Shown piece after piece: positions 10,099 to 19,577 of a DNA stretch of 64,000 nt (the stretch's first letter is position 1; the number at the start of each line of letters is the position of its first letter). Source of the DNA: Sphingobacterium alkalisoli (GTDB taxonomy: Bacteria; Bacteroidota; Bacteroidia; Sphingobacteriales; Sphingobacteriaceae); the NCBI RefSeq assembly GCF_005049105.1, contig NZ_SUKA01000001.1, forward strand, positions 1,054,001-1,118,000, in the 5' to 3' direction. The notes under the pieces are model-generated. The model ran no database searches. It was not told the DNA's origin and saw only the letters and a program-made list of their open reading frames with translations. Both the position numbers and the translations under genes were made by a program.

Positions 10099-11130
10099 AT
10101 GCGCTGTAGCGTACTATCGGTGTTTGTCTTTTATGCACTGATAGCAAGTGCCAGCAGATACCCGATGCCATCGGAACTTACGCTGGCAGTGGAAACAGAC
10201 AAAAAAGTCAAAGCCGATGCGGTCGTAGCAGCAGACGGCACAGGAAATTTTACAACGGTGCAGGCGGCAATCAATGCGGCACCGGATAATAGGAATACCT
10301 ATTTCTATATTTATATTAAAAGGGGTTCATATAAGGAAGTGATTACCATTCCAAAAAACAAAGACTATATCTATCTCTATGGGGAGGATGCCGAATATAC
10401 CATCTTGACTTTTGACAACTATGCCAAACGGCTCAAGCCTGATGGAACGGAATTTGGTACGAGTGGATCTGCCACTTTTTTTGCAAATGGAAATTTCTTC
10501 GTTGCGGAAAACCTAACATTTGCCAATACCGCCGGAATGACTGCTGGACAAGCGCTAGCTATCAATATTGGTGGAGCAAGATCCTCCTTCCGAAACTGTC
10601 GTTTTCTGGGACATCAAGATACCTGGTATGCCGGAAGTGGCACGTTCCAATATCTTAAGGATTGCTATATCGAAGGGTCGGTAGATTTTATCTTCGGTGG
10701 CTCTACTGCGTTTTTTGATGAATGCCATATACAAAGTACACGGAATGGCTACATTACAGCGGCATCGACTCCCGAGGGGCAATCTTTTGGTTATATTTTT
10801 CATAGCTGTAGTATTACGGCGTACCCCACGGTTGCCCACGGTTCAGTTTACCTTGGAAGACCTTGGCGTCCATATGCGAAAGTCGTATTTCTACAGAGCA
10901 GTTTAGGTAAACACATACGTAGTGAGGGCTGGGATAACTGGCGCAACGTGGCTAATGAAAGCACAGCTTTCTATGCAGAATATAATTCTACCGGAGAAGG
11001 AGCTAGCCCCGGTACAAGAGTAGCGTGGTCTCATCAACTGACGAGAAAGCAGGCGACAGATTATACGTATGCAAAGGCAATGGGGAGCCAACATCCCGGA
11101 TTTGTGGATGATGGTGTTGCAATGAAATAA
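10099..11130 (+). CDS. pectin methylesterase (CE8)
   Basis: Removes methyl esters from homogalacturonan, giving free galacturonate residues. All family motifs are present in order on the parallel beta-helix: GSYKE, QALAI (first catalytic Gln), QDTW (Gln plus the Asp acid), DFIFG (nucleophile Asp) and LGRPW (Arg/Trp). The frame extends upstream to a TTG at 10021, but the ATG at 10099 gives a compact secretion signal (MRCSVLSVFVFYALIASAS) and is preferred. The protein is about 343 residues, normal for a single-domain CE8. It is the first gene of a plus-strand set with two esterases, divergent from the hybrid regulator gene. Confidence 0.93.
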   Translation: MRCSVLSVFVFYALIASASRYPMPSELTLAVETDKKVKADAVVAADGTGNFTTVQAAINAAPDNRNTYFYIYIKRGSYKEVITIPKNKDYIYLYGEDAEYTILTFDNYAKRLKPDGTEFGTSGSATFFANGNFFVAENLTFANTAGMTAGQALAINIGGARSSFRNCRFLGHQDTWYAGSGTFQYLKDCYIEGSVDFIFGGSTAFFDECHIQSTRNGYITAASTPEGQSFGYIFHSCSITAYPTVAHGSVYLGRPWRPYAKVVFLQSSLGKHIRSEGWDNWRNVANESTAFYAEYNSTGEGASPGTRVAWSHQLTRKQATDYTYAKAMGSQHPGFVDDGVAMK

Positions 11131-11142
11131 TTGTTATTTTAT

Positions 11143-12057
11143 ATGAACATCAAAATAAATTTTATTATCGCCTTATTTCTGATCTGTCTTGCAGCAAAAA
11201 GCCAAGAACGTATAGACTTGTGGCCCAAAGGAATGATGCCTAATTCAAAAGGGCATGTTGTTTTGGATAGCATTGCCAATGAGCGGATATATCAGATCGG
11301 CGAACCACGAATGCAGGCTTTCTTTACCTCAAATCAGGAAAATAAAGGTGCGGCGGTTTTAATTATTCCCGGAGGAGGATATTCGCGATTGGCGTATCAA
11401 GTGAGTGGTTACCAATTGGCAAAATGGTTCAATACATTAGGTATGCATGCTTTTGTGCTCGAACACCGATTGCCACATTCGGTTGATGTGCAGCAAAAAG
11501 AACTAGCGCCTTTGCAGGATGCACAGCGCGCTATGCGTATGATACGACAACATGCAGGTCAATGGGGTATAGATCCGCTAAGTGTAGGGGTTATGGGATC
11601 TTCTGCAGGTGGTCATCTTGCGGCTACATTGAGCACGTGTCAGGAAGATTTTTCAAAGTTGGGCGATGCTGCAGATAACTACGATTATATACCTGCATTT
11701 CAGATTTTGATTTCACCGGTTATCGATATGGAGCAATATGCACATCAAGGGAGTAGGCGACAGTTGCTGGGAGAGGCACCATCTCAAGAACTCATGGATA
11801 GATATAGCGCACACAAGCAGGTCAATAAAGATACCCCACCGGCATTTATTGTACATGCTTTTAATGATAATGTAGTGCGTGCAAAAAATAGTCTGTTATA
11901 TTTCGAGCAATTGCTGATATTTGACGTGTCATCCTCGCTGCATATTTTTCCGGACGGAAAACATGCTGTGGCATTGCGAGACAATCCAGGATCTACACAA
12001 GAGTGGGTAGGTCTTTGCGAAAAATGGCTATTAGAAAATAACTTTATTAAACAGTAA
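11143..12057 (+). CDS. secreted alpha/beta-hydrolase carbohydrate esterase (BD-FAE/acetylesterase type)
   Basis: Predicted to remove acetyl or similar acyl groups from plant polysaccharides. It has the alpha/beta-hydrolase plan: oxyanion motif IPGGGYS, nucleophile motif GSSAGGH, an acidic residue in VHAFNDNVV and a His in FPDGKHAVAL. The first 20 or so residues from the ATG at 11143 (MNIKINFIIALFLICLAAKS) form a signal peptide; a TTG at 11131 in the same frame would only add four residues. It begins 12 bp after the pectin methylesterase stop, so translation is likely coupled and the substrate likely pectin or xylan. The exact acyl group is not evident. Confidence 0.85.
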   Translation: MNIKINFIIALFLICLAAKSQERIDLWPKGMMPNSKGHVVLDSIANERIYQIGEPRMQAFFTSNQENKGAAVLIIPGGGYSRLAYQVSGYQLAKWFNTLGMHAFVLEHRLPHSVDVQQKELAPLQDAQRAMRMIRQHAGQWGIDPLSVGVMGSSAGGHLAATLSTCQEDFSKLGDAADNYDYIPAFQILISPVIDMEQYAHQGSRRQLLGEAPSQELMDRYSAHKQVNKDTPPAFIVHAFNDNVVRAKNSLLYFEQLLIFDVSSSLHIFPDGKHAVALRDNPGSTQEWVGLCEKWLLENNFIKQ

Positions 12058-12103
12058 AAATAGATCGTGATCTAAAAAATATGCTAAGCCTAATAACACG
12101 TCA

Positions 12104-13462
12104 ATGAAAAAACTAATAACTAAACCAACATCTAGATCAATGTATAACATAAACCTCCAACAACGGTGTCTTTTTTTGAAAAGTATTTGGATCATTTGCT
12201 TTCTCCTAGCAACATCTGTGATATATGGGCAATCGGCAACTAATAATGACCTAAAGATCGTCGTGTCGGCAGACGCTCCGAATTGGACTTACGAGATCGG
12301 ACAAGAAGCTGTTTTTAAGATTCAGGTGTATCGGGGACAGGAACTCGCTGATGATGTGGACGTCTCGTACACGATTGGATTGGAAAAAATGCTGCCTACA
12401 GAAAAAGGGAAATTGCATTTGAAAAGCGGAGAAGGTACGATTAAAGGCAAGCTATCCGAAGCCGGATTCCTGCGCTGCGCGGTCAGCATGGAAGTAGACG
12501 GAACTCGTTATCGTGGTCTGGCTACGGCGGGTTTCGCGCCCGAAGCTATTCAACCTACGCAGAATCTTCCCGATGATTTTTTGGATTTTTGGGATAAGGC
12601 AAAAGTAGAGGCAGCCCGAGTTCCTATGGAGGCGGAGCTCACTTTGTTACCCGAGCGTGGTACGGAAAGCGTAGATGTGTATCAGGTCTCCTTTCAACAC
12701 TATGAAAAGGGAGCACGCCTTTATGGTATATTGGCAAAACCCAAAAATGCAGGAAAATACCCGGCAGTTTTATCCGTGCCCGGAGCAGGCATACGCCCCT
12801 ACGCAGGTATCGTGGATCTAGCAGAGCAGGGCGTGGTTACATTACAAATCGGTATACACGGTGTTCCGGTTACATACGATGAGGACCTGTACGAGGATCT
12901 GCGTAACGGCGCACTGAAGAATTACCAGTTCTTCAATCTCGACGACCGGGATAAATATTACTACAAAAGGGTGTATTTGGGTTGTGTTCGTGCTGTAGAT
13001 TACCTGTCTTCTCTGGAAGAGGTAGACGATGAAAAAATGTTGGTCTGGGGTGGTAGTCAGGGTGGTGCGTTGGCCATTATAACCGCAGCATTAGATGATC
13101 GTATCAAAGGATTAGCAGCAGCATATCCTGCATTATGCGATTTAACGGGTTACCTGCACGGTCGCGCTGGCGGCTGGCCACATATGTTCAATGAGTCGAA
13201 TGCGGCCTTCATGGTGAAGGAAGAAAAAATCAAAGTATCAGCATACTATGACGTGGTCAATTTTGCGCGTTACGTTAAGGTGCCCGGACTCTACTCTTGG
13301 GGATTTAATGACGAAACATGTCCACCTACTTCGTACTACGCTGCTTATAATATGATTCCGGCGGTTAAGGAAATTTCCTTGGATCCCGAAAGAGGACATA
13401 AAACATCCGACGAACAGAACCATAAAGTGCGCGCATGGTTATTGGAAAAGTTGGGGAAATAA
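12104..13462 (+). CDS. acetylxylan esterase/cephalosporin C deacetylase family (CE7)
   Basis: A 452-residue CE7 esterase that removes acetyl groups from xylo- or pectic oligosaccharides. The C-terminal two thirds is the AXE1 fold: WGGSQGGAL holds the nucleophile Ser, SWGFNDETCPP the Asp and PERGHKT the His. About 130 residues before it form a beta-rich N-terminal domain. A hydrophobic segment IWIICFLLATSVIYG near residues 29-43 is a signal peptide. An in-frame ATG at 12140 would give a more usual signal length and could be the true start. It is the last gene of the esterase group and ends at a strong hairpin terminator. A decayed copy of its 3' end is found after the AraC gene. Confidence 0.9.
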   Translation: MKKLITKPTSRSMYNINLQQRCLFLKSIWIICFLLATSVIYGQSATNNDLKIVVSADAPNWTYEIGQEAVFKIQVYRGQELADDVDVSYTIGLEKMLPTEKGKLHLKSGEGTIKGKLSEAGFLRCAVSMEVDGTRYRGLATAGFAPEAIQPTQNLPDDFLDFWDKAKVEAARVPMEAELTLLPERGTESVDVYQVSFQHYEKGARLYGILAKPKNAGKYPAVLSVPGAGIRPYAGIVDLAEQGVVTLQIGIHGVPVTYDEDLYEDLRNGALKNYQFFNLDDRDKYYYKRVYLGCVRAVDYLSSLEEVDDEKMLVWGGSQGGALAIITAALDDRIKGLAAAYPALCDLTGYLHGRAGGWPHMFNESNAAFMVKEEKIKVSAYYDVVNFARYVKVPGLYSWGFNDETCPPTSYYAAYNMIPAVKEISLDPERGHKTSDEQNHKVRAWLLEKLGK

Positions 13463-13491
13463 AGAGGCATCGCGTTATAATTTGCTTTTAC

Positions 13492-13526
13492 AAAAATGCG
13501 GATACCCATTAGTTATCCGCATTTTT
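13492..13526. terminator. bidirectional terminator between convergent genes
   Basis: A perfect 13-bp inverted repeat (AAAAATGCGGATA / TATCCGCATTTTT) with a 9-nt loop. A-run and T-run flank the stem, so it can end transcription of the CE7 gene and, from the other side, of the DUF5107 gene. Confidence 0.8.
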
Positions 13527-13603
13527 ACGTTTTATAAACCGTTATTTCGCCATTTGTTCCTTATCAGATTTGTTAACCTGTCGATTAGACCGGAGGAATA
13601 TGG

Positions 13604-16600
13604 TTATACAGGTTGGTACTGCTTTAATATCAAATGACAGTCGATATGGTTTATATCTAATTGCAGTACTTTTTGCAGGTACTTTTTACCTTCGGCGGTA
13701 TTTCCTAATCCCAATTCACCCAGTCCGATTACATAATAGCAATGTATTTGGTTGCGTACATTCAGATCATCTTCCCAAATGGCTAAATCAGGGAGAGATA
13801 CGGCAAAGTAATCGATGCGGCAGGTATCGAACAGGTGTTTTTTTCCATGGGCTATCAACTTGTTAAACCGGCTCCTGGCTTTATCTTCTAAACCTAAAGC
13901 CTTAAATGCGAGCCCTTGGTAGAAAATCTTGTCGGGCTGTTGATCATTATAGAAAAATGCTTGCTGGGGTTCTTGCGAGCCTACAGTTGCCAAATGAAGA
14001 AAATATAAAGATTGCTCTTGATCACCCAGACCGGCATAGGCGACGCCTTTATAATAATTGATGTCATTTTCTTCTGCATTGGCTAATTTCCCTTCACCAA
14101 GATTATGTGGATAGCTGTCGATCTCGTGCAAAAGCTGAAGTGCTTCGCGATAATTTTGTTTTTCAATTTCTCGCTTTGCCAGTTCAACCCGACATATCGT
14201 ATATTGCTTCGTAACCTTACCTTCACCGCCCTCCCAGGGATGGAAGATGTGATTGCTTATCATCTCCCTCGCGGAAGAATACTCACCCGTCTGATTGTAC
14301 AAGGTAATTTGCTCTATCAACAGGTCGTCCCGTTGTTCGATCAATTCGGGATAGGTAACAAACAAGGCCAGCCGTGATTCGTGGGATAAATTTAATTTCT
14401 TGTAAAGCTGGTCTAGCTCCATGAAAATCCGGGAGTCCGTTGGATCCAAAGAAAATGCTTTTTCCAATAATTCCCGCGCTTCACTTTTTTTGTCAAATTT
14501 GTTATAATAGGCCAGTGCGAGATTTCGTAATGCTGTTGGAAATAGATCGTTTAATTGAATCGAGGCTTGCCAAGATGATCTCGCTTCATCGTATTGACGA
14601 TTTGCATACCAAAAATTGCCCAAATAGTAGGGCGCGAACGAATCTTCCGGATGGGTCTGTATGGCATCGATAAGGATGGTAACTTCCTCAAGTTTATTCG
14701 GAAAACATCTTTCGGGCGACATGGCCGAAGCCTTTTTGTAGTATGCTTTGGCTTTGACTTCATCCGCAAGCTGCTTGTAAAAATAGCCGATCGCGTAGTA
14801 AACCATAGGGTAGACATTGTTTTCGTCTTCAATGCCATGTTGTAAGAAGGTAATGGCTTCCGCATACAGGCCGGCGTTGGCGTAGTCCAAGGCGTACTCA
14901 ATATAGGTATGGATCGATTGCGACAAGAGCTGCTGAAGTTCGTTCAGATCGTTTATGTTATTGGTGATCAGGTATTTTTCGAAGCGGCATCCAATGTTGA
15001 ATTTATCAATGGCTAAGGAGTCTGAAATCAGTTGTAACGCATCTTCTGTTCTATTCAGCTTTCTTAATATACTCGCCTTTAATTGACGGGCTTTATGGTT
15101 ATGCCAATTTTTGATAAGGGCCCGATCAATATTTTCTAAGGCTACGTCCCACGATTTGTTTCGTGTATCTATTTGGGCAAGAGCAAAATATCCCGAATCT
15201 TGCCATGCAGCATTCCAGGTTGCTTTAAAAAATGCTGCATATGCATCGTCAAACCGTTTTTGAAACTTAAGGCTTAACCCCAGATTATAATGTGGTTCTC
15301 CGTCATACGGATTTGGATTTCGTTCTGTTTGTGTTTTTATCGCTTCATCGAAATATTTTTCCGCTTTTTCAAATTGCCCTCTGCGTAAAAGCAGCAATCC
15401 GAGGGCATTATTGCATCGAATATCATGTGGCTCGCGACGCAGTGCTTCGGTATAATAATCTATTGGGTTATAGGTCGCATGGCGGTATTGTTCCAGATGC
15501 TGACCGGTCAAGAACAACTGCTCGATCGATGAAATATCTTTTGGATCTTTTGCACCTTTGGCAGGATTAGGTGTTGGTTCTATTTTAGGACGCTCTGCCT
15601 GGTATTTCAATAGTTGTGTTCCTTCTGACGAAAGTACTTCGAGTAGCAGATTTTCAATCTTTTCTTCTCCAATTCGAACTTCTTTATGATAGGTATTCCG
15701 TGGACTACAGGGGGTGCTTTCCTGTAAATATACTGTACCGTCCACATGGGATAGTTTGACGCCTAAATCGGCAAACTCAGCGGTTGTATAGAGGATTATA
15801 TGTGCATGCCCGTCTATCATTTCCAAGTTTACAACGGCATCTTTGGTGGCGTTTTTGACATAACCAACCGCTGAATACGGCATAAAATATTGTACCCAGG
15901 ATTTTTCCTCATTGGGCTGGATCCAGCTAAAATCAGGTTGGTTGTCGGTGTATACACCCGTCATCAATTCGATATAAGGGCCATCCTCGTCGGTGAGGTT
16001 ACGGTCCCATGCCAAACCAAAATCACCGTTTCCCCAGGTCCACTGTTTCTTGCCCGGAGATACATGGTGGTTGGCAACGTGCAATAGTCCCGCTTGATGA
16101 TCGTCCTGATAACCGCCAACAAAATCATACTTTGATTTAATGGCCATATATGAGGTTGGAACGGGAATGTTTTTGTATTTGGAAATATCAACACCGGCCG
16201 AATAATCTTGTTTGTAATATTCGCCCGTAGCAATAGGAAAATTTGATACATCCCGCTTGCCGTGATCAAATACCGCATGAACATCAGGAGGGAAAACAGA
16301 TTTATACGAATCATTTACGACAACAGCAGGATTCGCCCACCATAAGAATGTTTGGGGTAGCGCTGTTCTATTGTATACTTTTACCTTAATTTCGATATAG
16401 GCCTTGTCAGGATATACCGTAAACCCCTGCATACCCTTCATGCGGAACAAGCGCTCGACTTCGTTACACCAAATGGTGATGCTACCGTCGCTATTGTTTT
16501 CAATATAGTGGTCCGTAGGCAAAAAAGTACTGGGACGGTGATGCTGCGGCCAATTGAATTCTATTCCTCCGGAAATCCAGGGGCCGGTTAATCCGACTAA

Positions 16601-16951
16601 GGCAGGCTTCACGACCTGGTTGTAGTACACAAAATGCCGTTGTTTTATCTTATCGAATGCCATATGTATCCTGCCGCCCAATTCAGGAAGTACCATGATC
16701 TTAATGTATTCGTTTTCGATAAATATGGCTTTGTACAGTTTGTCTTTTTTGTCGTCAGAAACTTTCTCAACAACGGCATAGGGATACACCGCGCCCGAAC
16801 TTCCCTGATAAACTCTCTTTTCCAAGAAAATGGGATTTTTCTCTTCTTCGCCAATTTGATATGTGGGTAGCAATACATCTTCTTCCCATGCACGCACTAC
16901 ATTTCTGTCATTCACAGTCGAACGCGTCAGATGATTTGTTATAGTTTCCAT
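13604..16951 (-). CDS. DUF5107 domain protein with C-terminal TPR array
   Basis: 1115 residues without a signal peptide, so probably cytoplasmic. Residues about 40-370 match the DUF5107 type, a sugar-mutarotase-like beta-sandwich: LPELGGRIHMAFDK, GLTGPWISGGIEFNWPQHH and the later WTWGNGDFGLAWDRNL. From about 490 onward it is nearly all tetratricopeptide repeats, for example NALGLLLLRRGQFEKAEKYF and PHYNLGLSLKFQKRFDDAYA. The enzymatic role is not established; a carbohydrate-binding or epimerase-like role is inferred from the fold. It lies 33 bp downstream of a sugar permease gene in the same operon, with a divergent AraC regulator, which points to metabolism of one imported sugar. Confidence 0.87.
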   Translation of the reverse strand: METITNHLTRSTVNDRNVVRAWEEDVLLPTYQIGEEEKNPIFLEKRVYQGSSGAVYPYAVVEKVSDDKKDKLYKAIFIENEYIKIMVLPELGGRIHMAFDKIKQRHFVYYNQVVKPALVGLTGPWISGGIEFNWPQHHRPSTFLPTDHYIENNSDGSITIWCNEVERLFRMKGMQGFTVYPDKAYIEIKVKVYNRTALPQTFLWWANPAVVVNDSYKSVFPPDVHAVFDHGKRDVSNFPIATGEYYKQDYSAGVDISKYKNIPVPTSYMAIKSKYDFVGGYQDDHQAGLLHVANHHVSPGKKQWTWGNGDFGLAWDRNLTDEDGPYIELMTGVYTDNQPDFSWIQPNEEKSWVQYFMPYSAVGYVKNATKDAVVNLEMIDGHAHIILYTTAEFADLGVKLSHVDGTVYLQESTPCSPRNTYHKEVRIGEEKIENLLLEVLSSEGTQLLKYQAERPKIEPTPNPAKGAKDPKDISSIEQLFLTGQHLEQYRHATYNPIDYYTEALRREPHDIRCNNALGLLLLRRGQFEKAEKYFDEAIKTQTERNPNPYDGEPHYNLGLSLKFQKRFDDAYAAFFKATWNAAWQDSGYFALAQIDTRNKSWDVALENIDRALIKNWHNHKARQLKASILRKLNRTEDALQLISDSLAIDKFNIGCRFEKYLITNNINDLNELQQLLSQSIHTYIEYALDYANAGLYAEAITFLQHGIEDENNVYPMVYYAIGYFYKQLADEVKAKAYYKKASAMSPERCFPNKLEEVTILIDAIQTHPEDSFAPYYLGNFWYANRQYDEARSSWQASIQLNDLFPTALRNLALAYYNKFDKKSEARELLEKAFSLDPTDSRIFMELDQLYKKLNLSHESRLALFVTYPELIEQRDDLLIEQITLYNQTGEYSSAREMISNHIFHPWEGGEGKVTKQYTICRVELAKREIEKQNYREALQLLHEIDSYPHNLGEGKLANAEENDINYYKGVAYAGLGDQEQSLYFLHLATVGSQEPQQAFFYNDQQPDKIFYQGLAFKALGLEDKARSRFNKLIAHGKKHLFDTCRIDYFAVSLPDLAIWEDDLNVRNQIHCYYVIGLGELGLGNTAEGKKYLQKVLQLDINHIDCHLILKQYQPV

Positions 16952-16984
16952 TGGATAGTATCTTAATATTTGATGTTTGTGTTG

Positions 16985-18370
16985 TTATTTAGTTAGTTCG
17001 TTCTCAATTTCTTCAAGTGTCTTCCCTTTGGTTTCAGGCAGATTTCTTTTGATAAATACGAATCCGAGAAGACAGATCACACCATACAGCCAGAATGTGC
17101 CGTAAGCTCCTAAAGATGAGTTGAGAATAGGAAAGGTATAGGTAAGTATGAAGCAGGCCGTCCACAGGGAGAACGTCGAAATAGCCATTGCGGCTCCTCT
17201 TATTTTTGTAGGGAAAATTTCAGAGATGACCACCCAGGTGATAGGAGCCAGGGTCATGGCATAGCAGCCGATGGCCAGCATAACCAGTACGAGTACGGCA
17301 AGACCCGATAACTCGTAATAATAGCATAGCCCCAAAAGTGTATAAATGCTTGCTAAACCAATAGATCCGAAAATTAATAACGCCCTTCGACCGAGTTTAT
17401 CCACGGTATACATGCCTATGATTGTGAATACTAAATTGGTAATCCCGGTGATGATAATATTGAAAAGAATGTCTGAAACACCATATCCAGCGGCGGAGAA
17501 AATTTCTTCTGCGTAGTTGAAAATCACATTGATACCACACCACTGTTGAAATGCCGCGATGACGATACCGATTAACAGAATTCTAGGCATTTTTCCCTTA
17601 AACAGTGCTCCATAGTTGGTTGCTGCTTGTGCGGTATGGTTTACCTGATGTAATGCCTGTATTTCAGTCTTCGCATATTCCTCGCCTCCAATTTTTACTA
17701 AGGTTTTAACCGCATCCTCCATTCTGCCACGCGACATGAGCCATTTGGGACTTTCAGGTAATGCAAAAAGCAGTACAAAGAAAAGGATGGCGGGAAAGCC
17801 TTCGGACCAAAACATCCAACGCCATCCGGTTTGGCCGTTCCAGGTGTCGATCAGTTGTTCGCCCTGACCGACAGGCTCCGCGATGAGGTAGTTTACAACT
17901 TGGGCCAGTAATATACCGATTACGATAGTCAACTGGTTAACGGAGACCAGTTTTCCACGAATAGTAGCCGGAGCAACCTCTGCAATATACATCGGTGATA
18001 GGTTTGAAGCGATACCTATGCCTACGCCACCAATTACGCGAAAGATAATAAACAAGGTCAAGTCCTCGACAGCCCCGGTTCCATATGCAGAAATAATGAA
18101 TATGAGTGCCGAAATAAACAACAGGGACTTTCGTCCAAACTTATCGGCTAAAAATCCCGTAATCAAAACTCCGAGCAGACAACCTAGTATTGCTGACCCC
18201 ATTACCCAACCCTGCATATTGGGTGAATCGACAATCTCGAAATACACTTCATAAAACGGTTTGGCGCCCCCAATGACAACCCAATCGTAACCGAAAAGTA
18301 ACCCGCCCATGGCGGAGATGAAGGTGATGATGTATAAAAAACCTTTTTTTGAATTTTTTGATTCTGACAT
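16985..18370 (-). CDS. sugar porter family MFS transporter (proton-sugar symporter)
   Basis: Inner-membrane permease for a monosaccharide, resembling XylE/AraE/GalP. The 461 residues give 12 hydrophobic helices. Family signatures are clear: DKFGRKSLL after helix 2, RVIGGVGIGIASNLSPMYIAE, PESPKWLMSRGR at the start of the central loop, DKLGRR in the second half and PETKGKTLEEIE at the C-terminus. It is first in a two-gene operon with the DUF5107-TPR gene and divergent from an AraC regulator. Neighbouring pectin and xylan enzymes make arabinose, xylose or galactose likely cargo, but the sequence alone does not decide. Confidence 0.94.
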   Translation of the reverse strand: MSESKNSKKGFLYIITFISAMGGLLFGYDWVVIGGAKPFYEVYFEIVDSPNMQGWVMGSAILGCLLGVLITGFLADKFGRKSLLFISALIFIISAYGTGAVEDLTLFIIFRVIGGVGIGIASNLSPMYIAEVAPATIRGKLVSVNQLTIVIGILLAQVVNYLIAEPVGQGEQLIDTWNGQTGWRWMFWSEGFPAILFFVLLFALPESPKWLMSRGRMEDAVKTLVKIGGEEYAKTEIQALHQVNHTAQAATNYGALFKGKMPRILLIGIVIAAFQQWCGINVIFNYAEEIFSAAGYGVSDILFNIIITGITNLVFTIIGMYTVDKLGRRALLIFGSIGLASIYTLLGLCYYYELSGLAVLVLVMLAIGCYAMTLAPITWVVISEIFPTKIRGAAMAISTFSLWTACFILTYTFPILNSSLGAYGTFWLYGVICLLGFVFIKRNLPETKGKTLEEIENELTK

Positions 18371-18399
18371 AAGAGTGTCGTATAGATTTATAATTAATT

Positions 18400-18407
18400 C
18401 AAATTTA
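18400..18407 (-). promoter_or_regulatory. putative -7 element for the sugar permease operon
   Basis: Reads TAAATTTG on the minus strand, matching TAnnTTTG, 30 nt before the permease start. No good -33 TTTG is seen at the right distance, which fits a promoter that needs the divergent AraC activator; that is inference. Confidence 0.35.
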
Positions 18408-18487
18408 TAGCTATTGTTGAGATAAAAGATGTAAGATTAATTGTAAAACATGTAAAAAAGAACTATTTTAGATATTTTAATGTGTTT

Positions 18488-19390
18488 ATGGGAAATATCA
18501 AAGCAGATGGTTTTAAGGGCGAGAAGGCTATTGTTACACCGAATGTAATTCGAAGTATGCAAACGGAGAACCCCATTACGCGTCAATTGTACGTTACCCA
18601 TATTGGGTATTATCCAAATGCAAGATACCACTATCGCGAACGTCCGGACGGAGCTCCGGAGAATATCTTAATTTATTGTGATAAAGGCACGGGCTGGGTA
18701 GAATATAAAGATGAAAAGATATTTTTAAAAGAAAATGAGGTTTTTATTCTGCCGGCCAATCAAAAGCACGTCTATGGAGCAGATATCGGCAATTCCTGGA
18801 GTATTTACTGGTTACATTTTCAAGGCGAGAATACAGCGATGTTTGATTCCATTTCGGGTAAAGTGCTCCGTATTCCGGAAACGGCTAACAACAGGAAGTC
18901 GGATCGCATGCAACTTTTTGAGGAAATTTATAAAAATTTTGAGATGGGCTATAGCCATGAAAATATGGAATACATCACGTTCTGTTTGATGTATCTCCTA
19001 GCCTCACTCAAGTATATGCCGCAATACCAAGAACCAAATAGACTTGGACACAATGACGTTATTCAAAACTGTATACATTATATGCGTGATAATCTTGAGA
19101 ACAAGATAGCCTTGAAAGATATCGCAGATGCGGTAGGATATTCTACCACCCATTTAAATGCGCTATTTGTGCAGGCAACTTCATTTTCACCCATTGAATA
19201 TTACAATCAACTCAAAATCCAGCGTGTGTGTTATTATTTACAGTTTTCTGATTTGAAAATTAAAGAGATTGCTTTTAAGCTAGGTTTCTACGATCCATTT
19301 CATTTATCGAAGGCCTTTTTTAAAGAGATGGAAATAAGTCCGCGAGAATACCGCAACAGATACGGCAGAATGAATGCGAATAGTAAATAG
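18488..19390 (+). CDS. AraC family transcriptional regulator
   Basis: Sugar-sensing DNA-binding regulator. Residues about 30-150 form a cupin-like AraC effector domain (ILIYCDKGTGWVEY, EVFILPANQKHVYGA, WSIYWLHFQG). The last 100 residues hold two helix-turn-helix units: IALKDIADAVGYSTTHLNAL and KIKEIAFKLGFYDPFHLSKA, then the FKEMEISPREYRNRY ending. A GTG at 18482 is an alternative start two codons earlier. It is divergent from the permease-DUF5107 operon across 117 bp and is their probable activator. A remnant of another gene begins 11 bp after its stop. Confidence 0.92.
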   Translation: MGNIKADGFKGEKAIVTPNVIRSMQTENPITRQLYVTHIGYYPNARYHYRERPDGAPENILIYCDKGTGWVEYKDEKIFLKENEVFILPANQKHVYGADIGNSWSIYWLHFQGENTAMFDSISGKVLRIPETANNRKSDRMQLFEEIYKNFEMGYSHENMEYITFCLMYLLASLKYMPQYQEPNRLGHNDVIQNCIHYMRDNLENKIALKDIADAVGYSTTHLNALFVQATSFSPIEYYNQLKIQRVCYYLQFSDLKIKEIAFKLGFYDPFHLSKAFFKEMEISPREYRNRYGRMNANSK

Positions 19391-19400
19391 AGACATCCCT

Positions 19401-19442
19401 ATTAAAGTGCGCGCATGGCTATTGGAAAAATTGAAGAGATAG
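19401..19442 (+). pseudogene. decayed 3' end of a CE7 esterase gene copy
   Basis: Reads IKVRAWLLEKLKR then stop, against HKVRAWLLEKLGK then stop at the end of the CE7 gene at 13462. At DNA level 33 of 39 bases agree between 19404-19442 and 13424-13462. Similarity ends abruptly at the AraC gene end, so only the last dozen codons of a former paralogue survive. A deletion that joined the AraC gene to the tail of a lost esterase gene is the simplest reading. Confidence 0.6.
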
Positions 19443-19577
19443 CATTGATACGGTGGTGAAATCACGACCTACGCCCCTAAAAGTTAAAAGAAAATCTGTA
19501 ACTTGCTGTGCGACAAGTAAAGCAGTACCATTTATGGTAAATAAGGGTGAAGTATTAAACGTATAAATAGAAATATT

